Assembly: GCF_014066305.1 (NCBI RefSeq) | Contig: NW_023501102.1 | Location: 186,001 to 250,000 of the forward strand | Length of the DNA stretch: 64,000 bases | Reading direction: 5' to 3' | Origin: Letharia columbiana | Taxonomy: Eukaryota > Ascomycota > Lecanoromycetes > Lecanorales > Parmeliaceae | Part shown: piece by piece, positions 27,102 to 37,480 of the stretch | Layout of the letters: every line of letters begins with the position of its first letter | Position numbering within the stretch: the stretch's first letter is position 1 | Notes under the pieces: model-generated | Seen by the model: the letters and a program-made list of their open reading frames with translations, nothing else | Told to the model about the DNA's origin: nothing | Database searches by the model: none | Translations under genes and position numbers: made by a program

Positions 27102-27688
27102 ATATAATAAAGATAGCGAACTAATAATAAATACGAATCTTATTAACCTCGTTTTATATATATACGAGTTTATTATAATTTTAAAGTATATTATTCTTAT
27201 CGATTTATTTCTATTTAAGTTTTTAATAAACGAGTTATAATTAAATAATATAGAAGTTAAAGATCGAGTTTAATAAGATAGATAATTCTATTAAAAGATC
27301 TAATTAATAAATAAAAAATATAGCGAGAATAAAGAGAGATATTTATTAGAGAGTTCTTTTATAGATAATTCTTATAAAGATAATAATTTAATAACGATAG
27401 TCTAATATATAGCTATAGTCTTTATAATAGACTTATGAGAATATTAAAAAGCTATTAATAGTAACTAAATAGTAACGATATAAGTAAAAGAATAATATAT
27501 TTTTAAATAAAAATTTCTTTTATCTAATATTAGAAAAGAAAAAGTATAAAAACCTCTTTTTATAACGAGAGCAATAAGAATAAAGAGTAAAAAATAGAAG
27601 GAATACGGCCTATTTAAGGCTCTTTCAATATAGTAATCTCGACTATTCTATTATAAATATACTATATCTCTCTCTTACTAGCCCTTAA
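27102..27688. other. AT-rich spacer, nothing recognised
   Basis: RIP-mutated sequence flanking the gypsy element, with no repeat partner seen in the window. Confidence 0.4.
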
Positions 27689-28050
27689 TTAAGCTATAGT
27701 AAAAAGAGATAGAAGAGATAAAAGCGATAGAAGAGGTAAAAAAGATAAGAAGATAGTAGAAGAGAAGATAGTAGAAGAAGAGATAGTAGAAAAAGAGGTA
27801 GAAGAGATAGAAGAAGAGATAGTAATAATTTTTTCAAGATATAATAAGTCGATAAGGTTTAAAAAAGTTAAAAAAAACGATAATTTAGATTCTTTGATCT
27901 TAAGTCTAGATAGAAATAAAAGACTATTATTAATTATACTAGTTTGCCATATAAATTTAATAAAAGATAGACATTTTAATATTACGTCGGATTTATCGAT
28001 TTTAAAAAGCGTGCAAATAGAGGTAACGTGCAAATAGGGGTGGAAACGAG
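27689..28050. mobile_element. Family M fragment (right part) with purine tract
   Basis: Same orientation as 42,093-42,913 and inverted relative to 9,218-10,493. It contains the GAA/GAT purine tract (27,700-27,830), the 'actagtttgccatataaatt' block, and the inner terminus 'cggatttatcgattttaaaa' followed by the repeated 'cgtgcaaatag'. The open minus-strand frame over it is a low-complexity Ser/Leu run and not a gene. Confidence 0.65.
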
Positions 28051-28099
28051 TATAATGTTCCATTTGAGGCAAACCCTTTTTATTCAAATTTTTTTTTTT

Positions 28100-28302
28100 T
28101 TTTTTTATATTTTTTGCGCGCTACCAAAATCCAAATCCAAATGTGACTACCATGACTACCATAGCTACCACTACCACTTATTCCAAAGGCCTACTACCAT
28201 GGCCTGTCCTAATGGCCAATCCTACAGTACCATAGTGACCGTCTATAGACCTGGCATTGTTCTGGCGATATATTTATCTGAATAGTATACGATATTCCAT
28301 TC
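28100..28302. mobile_element. Family M fragment (left part), little mutated
   Basis: It matches 42,155-42,275 plus 42,510-42,560. Shared features are 'agctaccactaccact', 'ataatggccaat'-like, 'ctatagacctggcat' and 'tctggcgatatat'. It is uninterrupted where the 42-kb copy holds a second MITE, so it shows the empty site. It follows a poly-T run (28,088-28,110). Confidence 0.65.
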
Positions 28303-28303
28303 A

Positions 28304-28720
28304 GGCCATGTGGTGCAGTGGGACACCTATTGAAAACGCCCATCTTACCTGGCTAGTCTGAGTGACTAGCCTCTCGGCATATGACTGTGAGTTCAAATCC
28401 ACCAAAAACTCCCATACCATGCATATTGTTATGGTTATTACACGCAATTACAAATGGAATAAACAGTATAATAAAACCAGGCTGTACCAGCAGATTTATG
28501 AACAAATGCCCATATCCCACTTGCATTTGCCCGGTATTTGCCAGGCCATGGCTAACAGGCTCCCAAATAAGCTTCCAGACATCATTTCTTTTGATGCTCT
28601 GGAATGCCGTGCCTATCGCTGTAGCACGAAGGAACGTAAGCGATTAAGCAAGTAAGCAAGTAAGCAAGTAAGGCAAACAAGCAAGTAGGCAAGCAAGTAG
28701 GCAAGTAAGTAGGCAAGCAG
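28304..28720 (+). mobile_element. Candidate tRNA-like / SINE-like sequence with AAGCAAGT tail
   Basis: An A-box-like 'tggtgcagtggg' at 28,311-28,322 and a B-box-like 'gagttcaaatcc' at 28,389-28,400 lie 80 bp apart. Between them is a perfect 8-bp hairpin 'ggctagtc...gactagcc' (28,352-28,372). Acceptor and T stems do not pair, so it is not a working tRNA. The 3-prime end runs into (AAGCAAGT)n at 28,643-28,715, like the simple-repeat tails of some SINEs. The block 'gctcccaaata(a/g)gctt' recurs at 36,558. The call is inference. The overlapping open frames (28,362-28,655 and others) look non-coding. Confidence 0.35.
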
Positions 28721-28729
28721 AGATCTCGG

Positions 28730-29022
28730 CTGGTCGACGAGGTACGGCGATGGCGACATGTGCTGCACGGTCCCAAGGAGGAAACCCGACGGTAGCTAGG
28801 ACCTGTAGCTCGGTCCGATGTGGGTGGTGGATAGCTAGGTGAGCTGGTGAGGCTATGTCAGCATGGACTCGGATGACGAAAATCTCGAGTACGGCAGTGA
28901 GGTCTGGCGACGGCGAGGTGTACTGGACGCCGCTATCGAGCACCGTCCACGGTAGCTAGGACCTATATCTCGGTCCGATATGGGTGGTGGACGGTTAGCT
29001 ATTGATGATAAGGTCATGTCAC
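28730..29022. repeat. Tandem duplication, ~160-bp period
   Basis: The block 'cggtagctaggacct(g/a)(t)a(g/t)ctcggtccgat' with 'gggtggtgga' occurs at 28,789-28,830 and again at 28,949-28,990. Related 'gacgaggta'/'ggcgaggtg' sequence precedes each. GC-balanced and nearly free of RIP. I do not recognise its origin, and the minus-strand frames across it are low-confidence. Confidence 0.7.
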
Positions 29023-29138
29023 TATTGTTTCGAACGGCGCACATGGTAAGAATGAGGCTGGTAGAAAAATATCAGATGAACGCCAACTGAGGGTTTGCGC
29101 TACCCTGCCAAATGAGAGCGACCTCAGGGCGTATTATT
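29023..29138. other. GC-balanced single-copy sequence flanking the Copia-type LTR
   Basis: About 115 bp with no repeat partner and no plausible gene. It may be the original target sequence next to the retroelement insertion. Confidence 0.4.
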
Positions 29139-29306
29139 GTTGGAACGACTCAACACTCGCTACCACTAATATTTATTCGATCTAATTATTAATATATAAA
29201 GCCCTTCTCTATATATAAAATTCTTCTTTTTTAGATATTATTAAGATTATTATATCTAGTAATAGATCTTATTATAGTAATAACTATATACTTAGATATT
29301 TATTAA
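29139..29306 (+). repeat. 5-prime LTR of Copia-type element 1
   Basis: Aligned to the LTR pair 49,145-49,312 / 50,974-51,139. Its right edge is set by analogy. The transition from unmutated to heavily mutated sequence occurs within the LTR at about 29,165. Confidence 0.75.
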
Positions 29307-29989
29307 TACTAATTAATATATTTTAATACTAATATATAGATTAATTAGATTATACTCTTAAAGAAAGTTCGCCTTAATATCGCCGCGATAGCTTTACACG
29401 GTTCTATAATTACTTAATCGATTTAGCTCTCGAGTATTATTAATTAAATAAAACTATAATTTCTATTTCTATAATTTCTACGACTTCTATTTAATAGAGT
29501 AAAGAAAATATCTAGAAAATACTAAATACTACTAAGCTTCACATTATATTAATATATAATACACATTTAAAATAAATATTAAGAATAAGAAATTTAACTC
29601 TTTAGTCGAATTATCTAATACTATAACTCTATATTAATTAGAGAATATACTATTTAAAGAAGTTAAATTAATAAATATTAATAAGAGATTTAAATAATTC
29701 GTTCTTTAAAGAATATAAGAGTATAATAAAAATAAATAAAACGCTCTCTCTAATATCTTTACTAAAGAATTTTAATAATTCGCTAAAGAAGACTTTAAGA
29801 TCCTTTTTAAAAAGACTCTCTATAATTTATAAAACTACCTATAAACTAATAAAGTCTATATTAAAAAAAATAAGAGGTTTTAACGATCGAATTATTAGTT
29901 AATATAATTTAAGAAGATATTCTATAGTTACTAAATGATAAGAATTATTCTCTATTAAAATAGTAATAATATTATCCTTTTTAGTAGTA

Positions 29990-30200
29990 ATTAATTCAGC
30001 CGCAGTAGTCTTATTAATCGAAAGATATTATTCCTCTCTTCTCGCAATCAGCTTATTATCAGTCTTATCGACTAAAGAATATTATTCCTTTCCCTCGTAA
30101 CAGCCTTATCAGCAGCCTTATCGATTAGAGAATACTATTCCTCTCCCCTCATAACCGCCTTATCGACCGAAGAATCCTACTTCAACTCTCCCCTTAATAC
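29990..30200. repeat. Tandem repeat, ~57-bp units, in leader/gag of Copia-type element
   Basis: Three to four units with 'gaatattattcctttccc' / 'gaatactattcctctccc' and 'cttatcga(c/t)(t/c)' landmarks. The same array occurs at about 50,260-50,490. It is less mutated than its surroundings. Confidence 0.75.
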
Positions 30201-32059
30201 CAGTCTACGACTTAAATTATCGAGCCCTACACCTACTACCCTCGCCTTATCAAGTTATTTAAGATTTCGATATTAGATAAAACTATAGCTATAGTAAAAA
30301 ACTTACTATTCTAATTAAATTATATATTATTAAAAAGAAATATAATAAAAGTTTTATTAAGAGTCTTAATTATAAATTAATAATTTTTATAAATTTTTAT
30401 ATAAGAGTTAAGATTCTTTAGTAGATCTTTTAAATAGTATTTTTAATTATATTAAAATCTATAATATTAAAATACTATTACTCTAGCTATTAAGAAATTA
30501 ATCTTATTATTTAATAACTCTTCGATTAATTTTAAAATTATTTTAAAAAAGAAGAATATCGTTATTTTATACTATATAAGTAAAATAGTATTAGCTTAAA
30601 AGGCTTATTTCGAGTTAATCTTAAAAAGAATAAAGAAACTATCTTTAATAAGATAAACTAATAACTTCGTTAAATTTAAAGAGAATTAAATTACGAATTT
30701 TAATTAGATATAGTACTTTAAAATAAGATAATTATTTCTTATAGTAATATTTCTATATATAAGATTATAATCTTATAATAAATAATTATAATTTCTAGAT
30801 TAATTAATAATATTTATATTATAATTAAGAGTTACGAAGATATTATAAAGATTAAGAGATTTAAATTATTTAAATCTATAATATACTTTATTAATCGAAA
30901 GTATTAAATTAATTAATCTTTAAATTAAAATAATTAAAATAGATCGTTTTTATAGATAAATAGCTTTTAGAAAAAGGAATACTTTATTTATAGAAAGATA
31001 GATTATTAATTAATTAAATATATTAATAAAAAATATTAGAAGTCTTAAAATAAATTCGATAAACGATTTATCGACTTTATTAACAAGCGATATAGCTTTT
31101 ATATTTAAGAGTTTAAAGACTAGAAAAATAAGATCGAGAATATTAAGATTTTAATTCTCGATATTTAAAATAATAACTTAAAGAAAGTTGAAAACTTTAT
31201 TATAATTACTTTTATAATTATATCAAATTAAGCTTAAATATATTATTTAAAGCTTTTTAATTATTTTATATATTATAATATTATTAAGTCTAATAACTTT
31301 CTTAATATTAGTTAATATATTTTAAAGTAATTCTATAATATTATACTAGATATTAAAGCTATATATATATTTACTACTAAATATAATTAAATAAAAGTTT
31401 ATATAAGAGAATTTAATATATAATTAAATATTATTATTAATAATATTATTATCTAATTTAGAATTAAAATAGTAATATTAATTAAGAAACTTATAATAAA
31501 TTCGCTTATTAGCTAAGTCGACTTCTACGTAATATAGATTAATACTTTATTTTTATTATATATTTAAAATATAAATAAACTAAAGATCTATCTAAATAAT
31601 CTTAAAAATTAAATTATTTTAAGAAATAATTCTATAATTCTAATTATTTACTTTCATAATTATCTATTTTTAATATAGAATCTTATATTAATTAACTATT
31701 TAATCGATATCGAGTTATATTAATTATATCGTTAATTCGATTATTTCTTAATTAATAGACTAATTTAAACTCTAGAAAAAGCTAATTATAATAATTTCGA
31801 ATACTATTATATACTTAAATAAATTATCGAGTTTTATATACTTTATTAAAATTACTCTTAATTCTTAAGTTATTCTAAATTCTTATTTAAGAACGAGAAT
31901 AATATCTATTTTAATTATATAATTATTATTAATATTCTCTATATTAACGATAGCCTAATTCTATAAATTATTAATAAAAAAAACTTTATTTTAAATTATT
32001 TAATAATAAATAAATATAATTATCTTCTATATATAGAATATACTTAAACTATACTAAAT

Positions 32060-32560
32060 CGATATATATATATTAAATCTTTTAATATTATTATTTATAA
32101 CGCTAAGATTAATTTTAATAGTATTAAATTTAAATAAAATATTAAAACTTTAAATATTTAAATAAAATACGTATTAATTAAAGTCGCTAATTCTATTAAT
32201 TTAATAAAACGATATTATATTTTATTAAGACGAGCTTATTTAATAATTACTACGAAATTAAAGAATTAAGATATTAAAAAGAAGATTTATTTTTAAATAA
32301 TTATTAAGGCTATTAATAATATAGTCGAATATAATAATATTATTTTTGAATTATTAGTTTTTAAAATCTTTTTTTATATTATAAGTAATAATATATTAAC
32401 TCTATCTATTATTAAGAGAGTAAAAGCTATTAATATAATAATAGCTAAAGTTATAAAACTCTACGCTAAAAGATAAATTAACGATACTTTATATTAGCGA
32501 AATAGTTTTTAAACTATAAGAATATATAATATTTTAATTAATTTCTCGATATTAATATAA
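32060..32560 (+). pseudogene. Integrase domain of Copia-type element 1
   Basis: The plus-strand frame, with RIP stops read through, has the order of fungal retroelement integrase C-terminal blocks. An N-F/D-S-I/T-x-F-K type block at about 32,110 is followed by 'LIKRYYILLRRAY' at 32,199-32,240 (V-E-R-Y-H-x-P-L-R-R-A-Y in intact relatives). A 'VKAINIIIAKVIKLYAKR' block lies at about 32,425-32,480. The catalytic Glu of the ERYH block has become Lys. Non-functional. Confidence 0.8.
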
Positions 32561-32989
32561 AGAACGTATTAAAAGAAGTAAATAACTCTTCAATCGATTT
32601 TAAGACTATTTCGAGAGAGAAGAATATTATTAAATTATTTAATAATTTTATAAACTTTTAAGTTATTATTATTAAGCTATATTTAGAAGAAATAAATACT
32701 CTAATTAAGTCTCTTAAGTCTTTCGAATAAAAATCTTTATAGTTAGATAATATTTAGTATAAAAATAACGATAATTAAAATTATTAAAACTCTTCTTAAA
32801 ACGCTTTACTACGTTATAACCCTCCTCGACGTTAATATATTTTTACTTATTTTTAAAACTCTATTAATATTATAGTTTATATATTAAAGTTTATATTATA
32901 ATTATCTTTATTAAACTTCTAGATATTCTAATAAAAAGAACTTAATAAATTATTTAAAAAGAATATATTTAAAATTATAAAGATCGAAG

Positions 32990-34115
32990 ATATTTTTATA
33001 AAAGTATAGATATTTAATAATTATTTTATAAATTAAATTAAGAATAAGAGTATTAAGAAAGTCTTCGAGAAGTCGTAATTAGTAATATAAGTATTTAATA
33101 ACTCGAAGAAGTATAGAATTCTTATTTAGACCTCTATTATTTAACGAATTAATTAATAATTTATTATCGCTTTATTCTTAAGTATTTTATAGCTATCTCT
33201 ATATCTACGCGATATTACTTAGATATATACGTAATCTTAATTTAAATTAATTAAAGATATCTTTATTTTAATCTTAGTTAAAATAGAATTATTATTAAGA
33301 ACGATTTTCTATATTATTCTCTTTCTCTATAAAATTACTAAGTTCGATATCTACTAATTTTAGATATATTATAAATACTATATAAAGAAGCTAGAAATAA
33401 TCTTATCTATATTCGATATTTATCTACTATTTAATAATAATATAATAATAATTATAAGCTTATAAATCGATAACTCTCTTATCGTTAATACTATCGAGTT
33501 TATAAATATAAAATTATAAGAATTATACGCCGCTAGACTACTAACTAAGCTATTCGAGAGACTTATTTTAAAATAGCCTCTCGAATTTAATAAATTCGTT
33601 ATTACTCTTAAAGATAATATAAGAATTAATTAATTTAGATAAGCGAAGAAGATCTAATTATTTATAAAATTATTTATAAAAAAATAGTATATTATCTAGC
33701 GAGTATAAGAAGTATATATTACTACTATATTATAGCTATAAGCGATATTTATCTTATTATATATTATCTAGATTATAAAGTCTATATATAAGAATACTTA
33801 ATATCTAAATCGCTATCTTTTATAATAAATAAAAGAAAGAGGTTTTATATTCGTTAAATTAGATATAATATTTTTAAGAATCGTAATTTTTATAAATTCG
33901 TTATTTGTTAATAATAAAGATTTCTCTTTTTAAATCGACTATATAATAGTTCTAGCTAATACTTAGAATAAGGCTAATATTATTTATTAATAATTAATTA
34001 AATATTGCTAAGTTACTAAAAGCGTATTAACCTTCAAACTTTATATATTATCTCTAGAATTTAATATTATAATTACTATTAAATCTACTCTAGACTAAAT
34101 CTTCTCTAATAGTTT
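32990..34115 (+). pseudogene. Copia-type reverse transcriptase (RVT_2-like) and start of RNase H
   Basis: Plus-strand landmarks of the fungal RVT_2 family: 'KVFEKS' then 'LVIQ' at 33,058-33,095, 'LYLRDIT' at about 33,194, and the catalytic region 'IDNSLIVNTIEFIN' at 33,465-33,510 (D-D in intact relatives). 'LYAARLLTKLFERL' follows at about 33,519. An 'FVNNKDFSFQIDY' block at about 33,900 is the RNase H part. The frame shows ex-Gln stops throughout. The sequence ends before the RNase H domain is complete. Confidence 0.85.
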
Positions 34116-34145
34116 CTAGAGAAAAATATCTCTCTCTATAAGGCG

Positions 34146-34858
34146 GTATAGGCGACAGCGAGGTCCTTCAAGAGTCTAGTAAATACATGGTCGCGAGCAC
34201 ACTACTCAAGCGTTAATGGGCTTTCAGTTTGAAGAGACTTAGTGAAGAAATGTAGAAATGGTGGCTAAATAGGTATCTTGTCATGGAGTGGCTATTTGAT
34301 ATTTGATTTTCGGGCAGAGAAGGAATCGTCGGATGGTGCAATATGATTGGTCCGGGTGCCCCCGAGCCGAACCGAGCCGCGAGCACTGAATGTTGAACCA
34401 ATATCAGATGGTCTTTTGGTGGTTTTCTCCATGACAGACCAGATAGTTGATATCGATCGAGGCCACCAACGGCGACGGTGAGGCCTGCAAACACCGCACC
34501 ATAGCTTCGGAAGACCTTTATAAGTAGGCTAACAAGGGGAGCATGCTTGGTAGGGCTTATGTGAAGTGGGTTGAACGATAAGCGTCTGAGCAATCGATTT
34601 CTGAGTACTAAAAAGTGAGGCATGGGCGCAACATATGGACTTCGGATGAATCCAATTCGTTCAAAAACACGATGTCCGAGGTTTTACCGGGCCGCCTGTT
34701 GATTTGCTGGGGAAATAGGGGCTTTGTTTGGTGCGAGGGTGGCATGCTTACCATGAGTCTCTTCCAACTCACACTTATGATAAGTGTGTGTTGGAAGAGA
34801 CTCATGAGGTGTGTGTTCCTTTGAACAATGGAAGAGTATCAATCGAGGAGGCCAACGA
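34146..34858. other. GC-balanced 3-prime flank of the DDE transposase gene
   Basis: Unmutated or lightly mutated sequence between the truncated Copia element and the transposase stop codon. It is probably the 3-prime terminal region of the DDE transposon. The frames over it (for example minus 34,213-34,623) have no recognisable domain. I found no terminal inverted repeat linking this edge with the right side near 42 kb. Confidence 0.5.
34752..34806. repeat. 26-bp near-perfect palindrome, 3-bp loop
   Basis: Arms 34,752-34,777 and 34,781-34,806 ('catgagtctcttccaa...' and its complement) have one mismatch around the loop TGA. It lies just 3-prime of the transposase stop codon. It could be a fold-back scar, a recombination or replication hairpin, or a transcript 3-prime structure. 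Confidence 0.85.
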
Positions 34859-36305
34859 TTAACCTTCCTCACCGTCGACCGATGCCTGACCCTCAGACGT
34901 ATAGTTCTCATCATCTGACTCTGCAAGAACATTATCCATGTGATCCCTGAACTCCGCTGGCTCCTCATTCCTCTGAGCCTCATGAAAGGCTGTCATAGCC
35001 TTTTCAGAAGGCTTCCAAGACCCAGCTCCCTTTGGTGTCTGCGTTAACGTCAGGGTTGGACTGTTGTTACCCACAGCGAGATGCCGTTCGACCTCCTGCT
35101 TGAGAAGGACAAAAACGTGACCGTGCACACGTCTTCCCATTCCCTCCTCCTCAAGTACATCCTTTGCCGTCAAAGTTGCCGGGTCAAAACTAAGCGATCG
35201 CATCTTCTCATGACACCACTGTAGTGTCACCGCGGGAAGGTACTCATCCAGATCGTATGCTTCCACTTCTTGATGAAGTGTATCAACAAGGTCAGGATTC
35301 GGTACGCTGGAGCAGTCCACCGCTGGTTCCTCGGGATATTCGTACATAAACCATGGCAAACCGGAAGTCACATGCGGGCGAGTCTTTTGCTTGCGAATTC
35401 GGTGCTCATTCCAATTCTTAACAAACTCAAAGGCCTCCGCTCGAACCAAGGGCATATAGATAGCGTACACAGCAATGGTATCCGCTAGCCGATCCTTTAC
35501 AAAGTGTGTTTTCCTCCTTCAACCGGTCGAAGAAGAGCACCCATCGATGGAGTGGTGAGGACTGTAGATGCATTCACCAAGATTCAATACGTTGATTAGC
35601 GGTACTTTTGCCAAACATCCAGCACTTCTCAATGGCACGATCCTCTTCCGATCGATCTTCTTGTACTTCACACAATTGATGAAATGCATCGGCAATAAGG
35701 TTGGTCTCAACACCCCGGTCTGAACGAAACCTTTCCGGCATAATCTTATGCTCTTTCATATACATCAAAAATTGCTTTAGGACGCTGACAGCTGTGCGTC
35801 CGGAGCCTCCCACATAGATCCAGATGACTTTGCGGGAGTACGCATCGATCACGGCGTAGATCTGAATGCCAATGATCTCTAGCTTGCAGTGGGCGTCAAC
35901 TGACCATATAGCATTGGGGCCGGCTACCAAAAACTTCTTCCTTCTGTGCTGTTTCTTCTGGTATCTACCACTGACGCCCTCCGGATCCACGAGTCTTAAG
36001 GTGTACATGATATCGTTCCTCGAGATAAACACACCGTTACGACGAAAGTATGCGTAAAGATGCGTGAGGCCCCAGCCACCAATGACACCCTGATCTAGAT
36101 GCTCTGTGATAATGCGTATAATCTCCTCATCATGAGAGCGAGCATCCTTCAGCGGACGTTTTCTTCTCAAACCCATTGCCACTCTCAATCGCCGGAGCTT
36201 ATCTGAAGTCACACGTGGATCCTTCGCCTCCAGTACCACTAATATCTCTTTATCATTTACGTTTTGCTGAAGGAACAGAGTCGCAATGAGAGCATCGCGG
36301 AGTGT
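34859..36305 (-). pseudogene. DDE integrase-type transposase, catalytic core and C-terminal part
   Basis: Continuation of the gene that starts at 41,725. It encodes residues from about 68 to the end of a roughly 555-residue protein of the fungal 'integrase core domain' family (as I recall it, Pfam rva_4 type). The presumed catalytic triad is D in 'WSVDAHCKL' (about 35,897), D in 'RSDRGVETN' (about 35,720) and E in 'GKSTANQRIES' (about 35,585), spaced 58 and 44 residues apart. The motif with N-Q-R-I-E-S is characteristic of this family. A TGA at 35,574-35,576 follows the Trp and probably replaced a second Trp (TGG), as RIP would do. A one-base frameshift lies near 35,490-35,510. The frame then stays open to TAA at 34,859 through 'AIYMPLVRAEAFEFVKNW', 'HRIRKQKTRPHV' and 'YPEEPAVD' blocks. 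The Mutator-like insertion at 36,306 separates it from its N-terminus. Confidence 0.85.
36297..36305. repeat. Left 9-bp target-site duplication (GCGGAGTGT)
   Basis: Identical to 41,516-41,524. On the coding strand it spells the Thr-Leu-Arg codons of the split transposase gene. A 9-bp duplication is typical of Mutator-like elements. Confidence 0.95.
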
Positions 36306-36365
36306 CAACTTATCTTCGGACAGTCCCCCTCCGACAGTCCCCCGTCCATACTAATGTGGCTACCG
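36306..36365 (+). repeat. Left TIR of the MULE
   Basis: Starts 'caacttatcttcggacagtc'. It matches the reverse complement of 41,456-41,515 at 58 of 60 positions. It contains two adjacent 'gacagtccccc' units that could be transposase-binding subrepeats. Confidence 0.95.
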
Positions 36366-37480
36366 GCTATACCCGCAGCCACCCGGCTTGGCATAGGCCT
36401 TGGCATAGTGGATATCTGACTGGTGGGTGCATTGTCGATATTTCTTTCATTTGATTTCTCGTGTCTATGAAATTTCTCATGTGCACTACGCATAGTTTAT
36501 CCTAAAGAAACTACCCAAATTCCACTCATTTCTCGCTCTCCGAGTTACTGCTAATATGCTCCCAAATAGGCTTTTAGATATATCTTTTTGATGTCAGTGT
36601 GGGTCAGGCTATAAGGTGTCTATCCTGTTGATAGCGGCGAGGATTTTAGTCGAGCTAATATATCCTCTAACTGTGATATATTCTTCGTTCGAGGCTTTAT
36701 AGTCTTTATTCTCTTCCTCGCTACAATAACCTCCTTTTTAATTTACTTTTCGATTTTAATCTTAGCTTTATAATCTTATTAAGACTCTAATCTAGTTTAT
36801 TTAAATAACTTCGAGGCTATACCTCAACTAGCTTTAGTAATTATTAATAGAGTAGAATTTAGATTATTTAATATAATAAGTCTTTATTATTAATTATATC
36901 GATCGGGCTATAATATAAGAGATAGAGCCCTTATTATAGAAGGTGATAATAAGAGAGAGAGAAAGTTATCGAAATTGTCGATATTAGTAAACTACTTTAA
37001 GAATAATTTTAATAATAATAGACTTAAGATATTAATACGGCCTTTAAAAGATAACTAATTAAGATTCTTAATAGACTATATATCTAGAAACTTAATATTA
37101 CTATCGTCGTCTACGTTAGAAAAAGTATTATCGAAATTGAAAATATCGTTTCTCCGCTAATAAGTTAAAAAAGAAGGCTCTCTGATTTTCTTAAGCTAGA
37201 TTAGCTATAAAAAAGCGGAGGTAGTTTATTAATCTCTATTCTTTTATATCTAATCCTTTTATATTTACTTCGTAAATTTCTTATTATCCCTCTTCTTATT
37301 TATATTCTTTCTTACTTAATAATATAAGATTTAATCCTCTATATTAGTAGCCTTACGCCTAGTTAATATATATCGTCTACTTTTATTCTTCTTATATTAT
37401 AAACTCTTATTATTCTTCTTAGCTATCGAAAACGATTATAGTAAAATAGCTTTCTTATTATACTTTTACTTATAGACTCT
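36366..37480. other. MULE left internal region
   Basis: The first 250 bp are GC-balanced and include 'gctcccaaataggctt' at 36,558, shared with the SINE-like region at 28,558. From about 36,640 it is RIP-mutated, with no safe domain call. It probably holds the 3-prime end of the transposase gene and its trailer. Confidence 0.5.

Larger units (their letters stand above)
29139..34145 (+). mobile_element. Copia-type LTR retrotransposon 1, RIP-destroyed, 3-prime truncated
   Basis: The 5-prime end is an LTR starting 'tgttggaacgactcaacact' at 29,139. It is homologous to the LTRs at 49,145 and 50,974, and its first 30 bp escaped RIP. Downstream are a leader with tandem repeats, a gag-like stretch (about 30,650-31,250) and, in order, integrase then reverse transcriptase then RNase H. 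That is the Copia (Pseudoviridae) domain order. It ends abruptly at about 34,145, inside the RNase H region, where the GC-rich DDE-transposon island starts. No 3-prime LTR is seen in the window. Confidence 0.8.

Noticed and set aside
28304..28400. Functional tRNA gene
   Set aside because: Box-like motifs are present but acceptor and T stems do not pair and the spacing is long. Kept only as a SINE-like candidate.
28028..29044. Several open frames of 63-99 codons in the GC-balanced island
   Set aside because: They overlap each other in different frames and cover the family M fragment, the AAGCAAGT tail and the tandem duplication. No domain, and the frames read as low-complexity Leu/Cys/Thr or Pro/Arg runs.
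34213..34623. 136-codon minus-strand open frame
   Set aside because: It lies downstream of the transposase stop with no recognisable domain and no homologous frame on the other side. A chance open frame in GC-balanced sequence is likely.
34615..34824. Plus-strand frame with 'WTSDESNSF' that loosely recalls a Tc1-type DDE block
   Set aside because: Only about nine residues resemble the motif, the rest does not follow the family, and it runs through the palindrome.
35519..35713. 64-codon minus-strand frame over the transposase
   Set aside because: It is in a different phase from the catalytic domain and overlaps it. It is a shadow frame.
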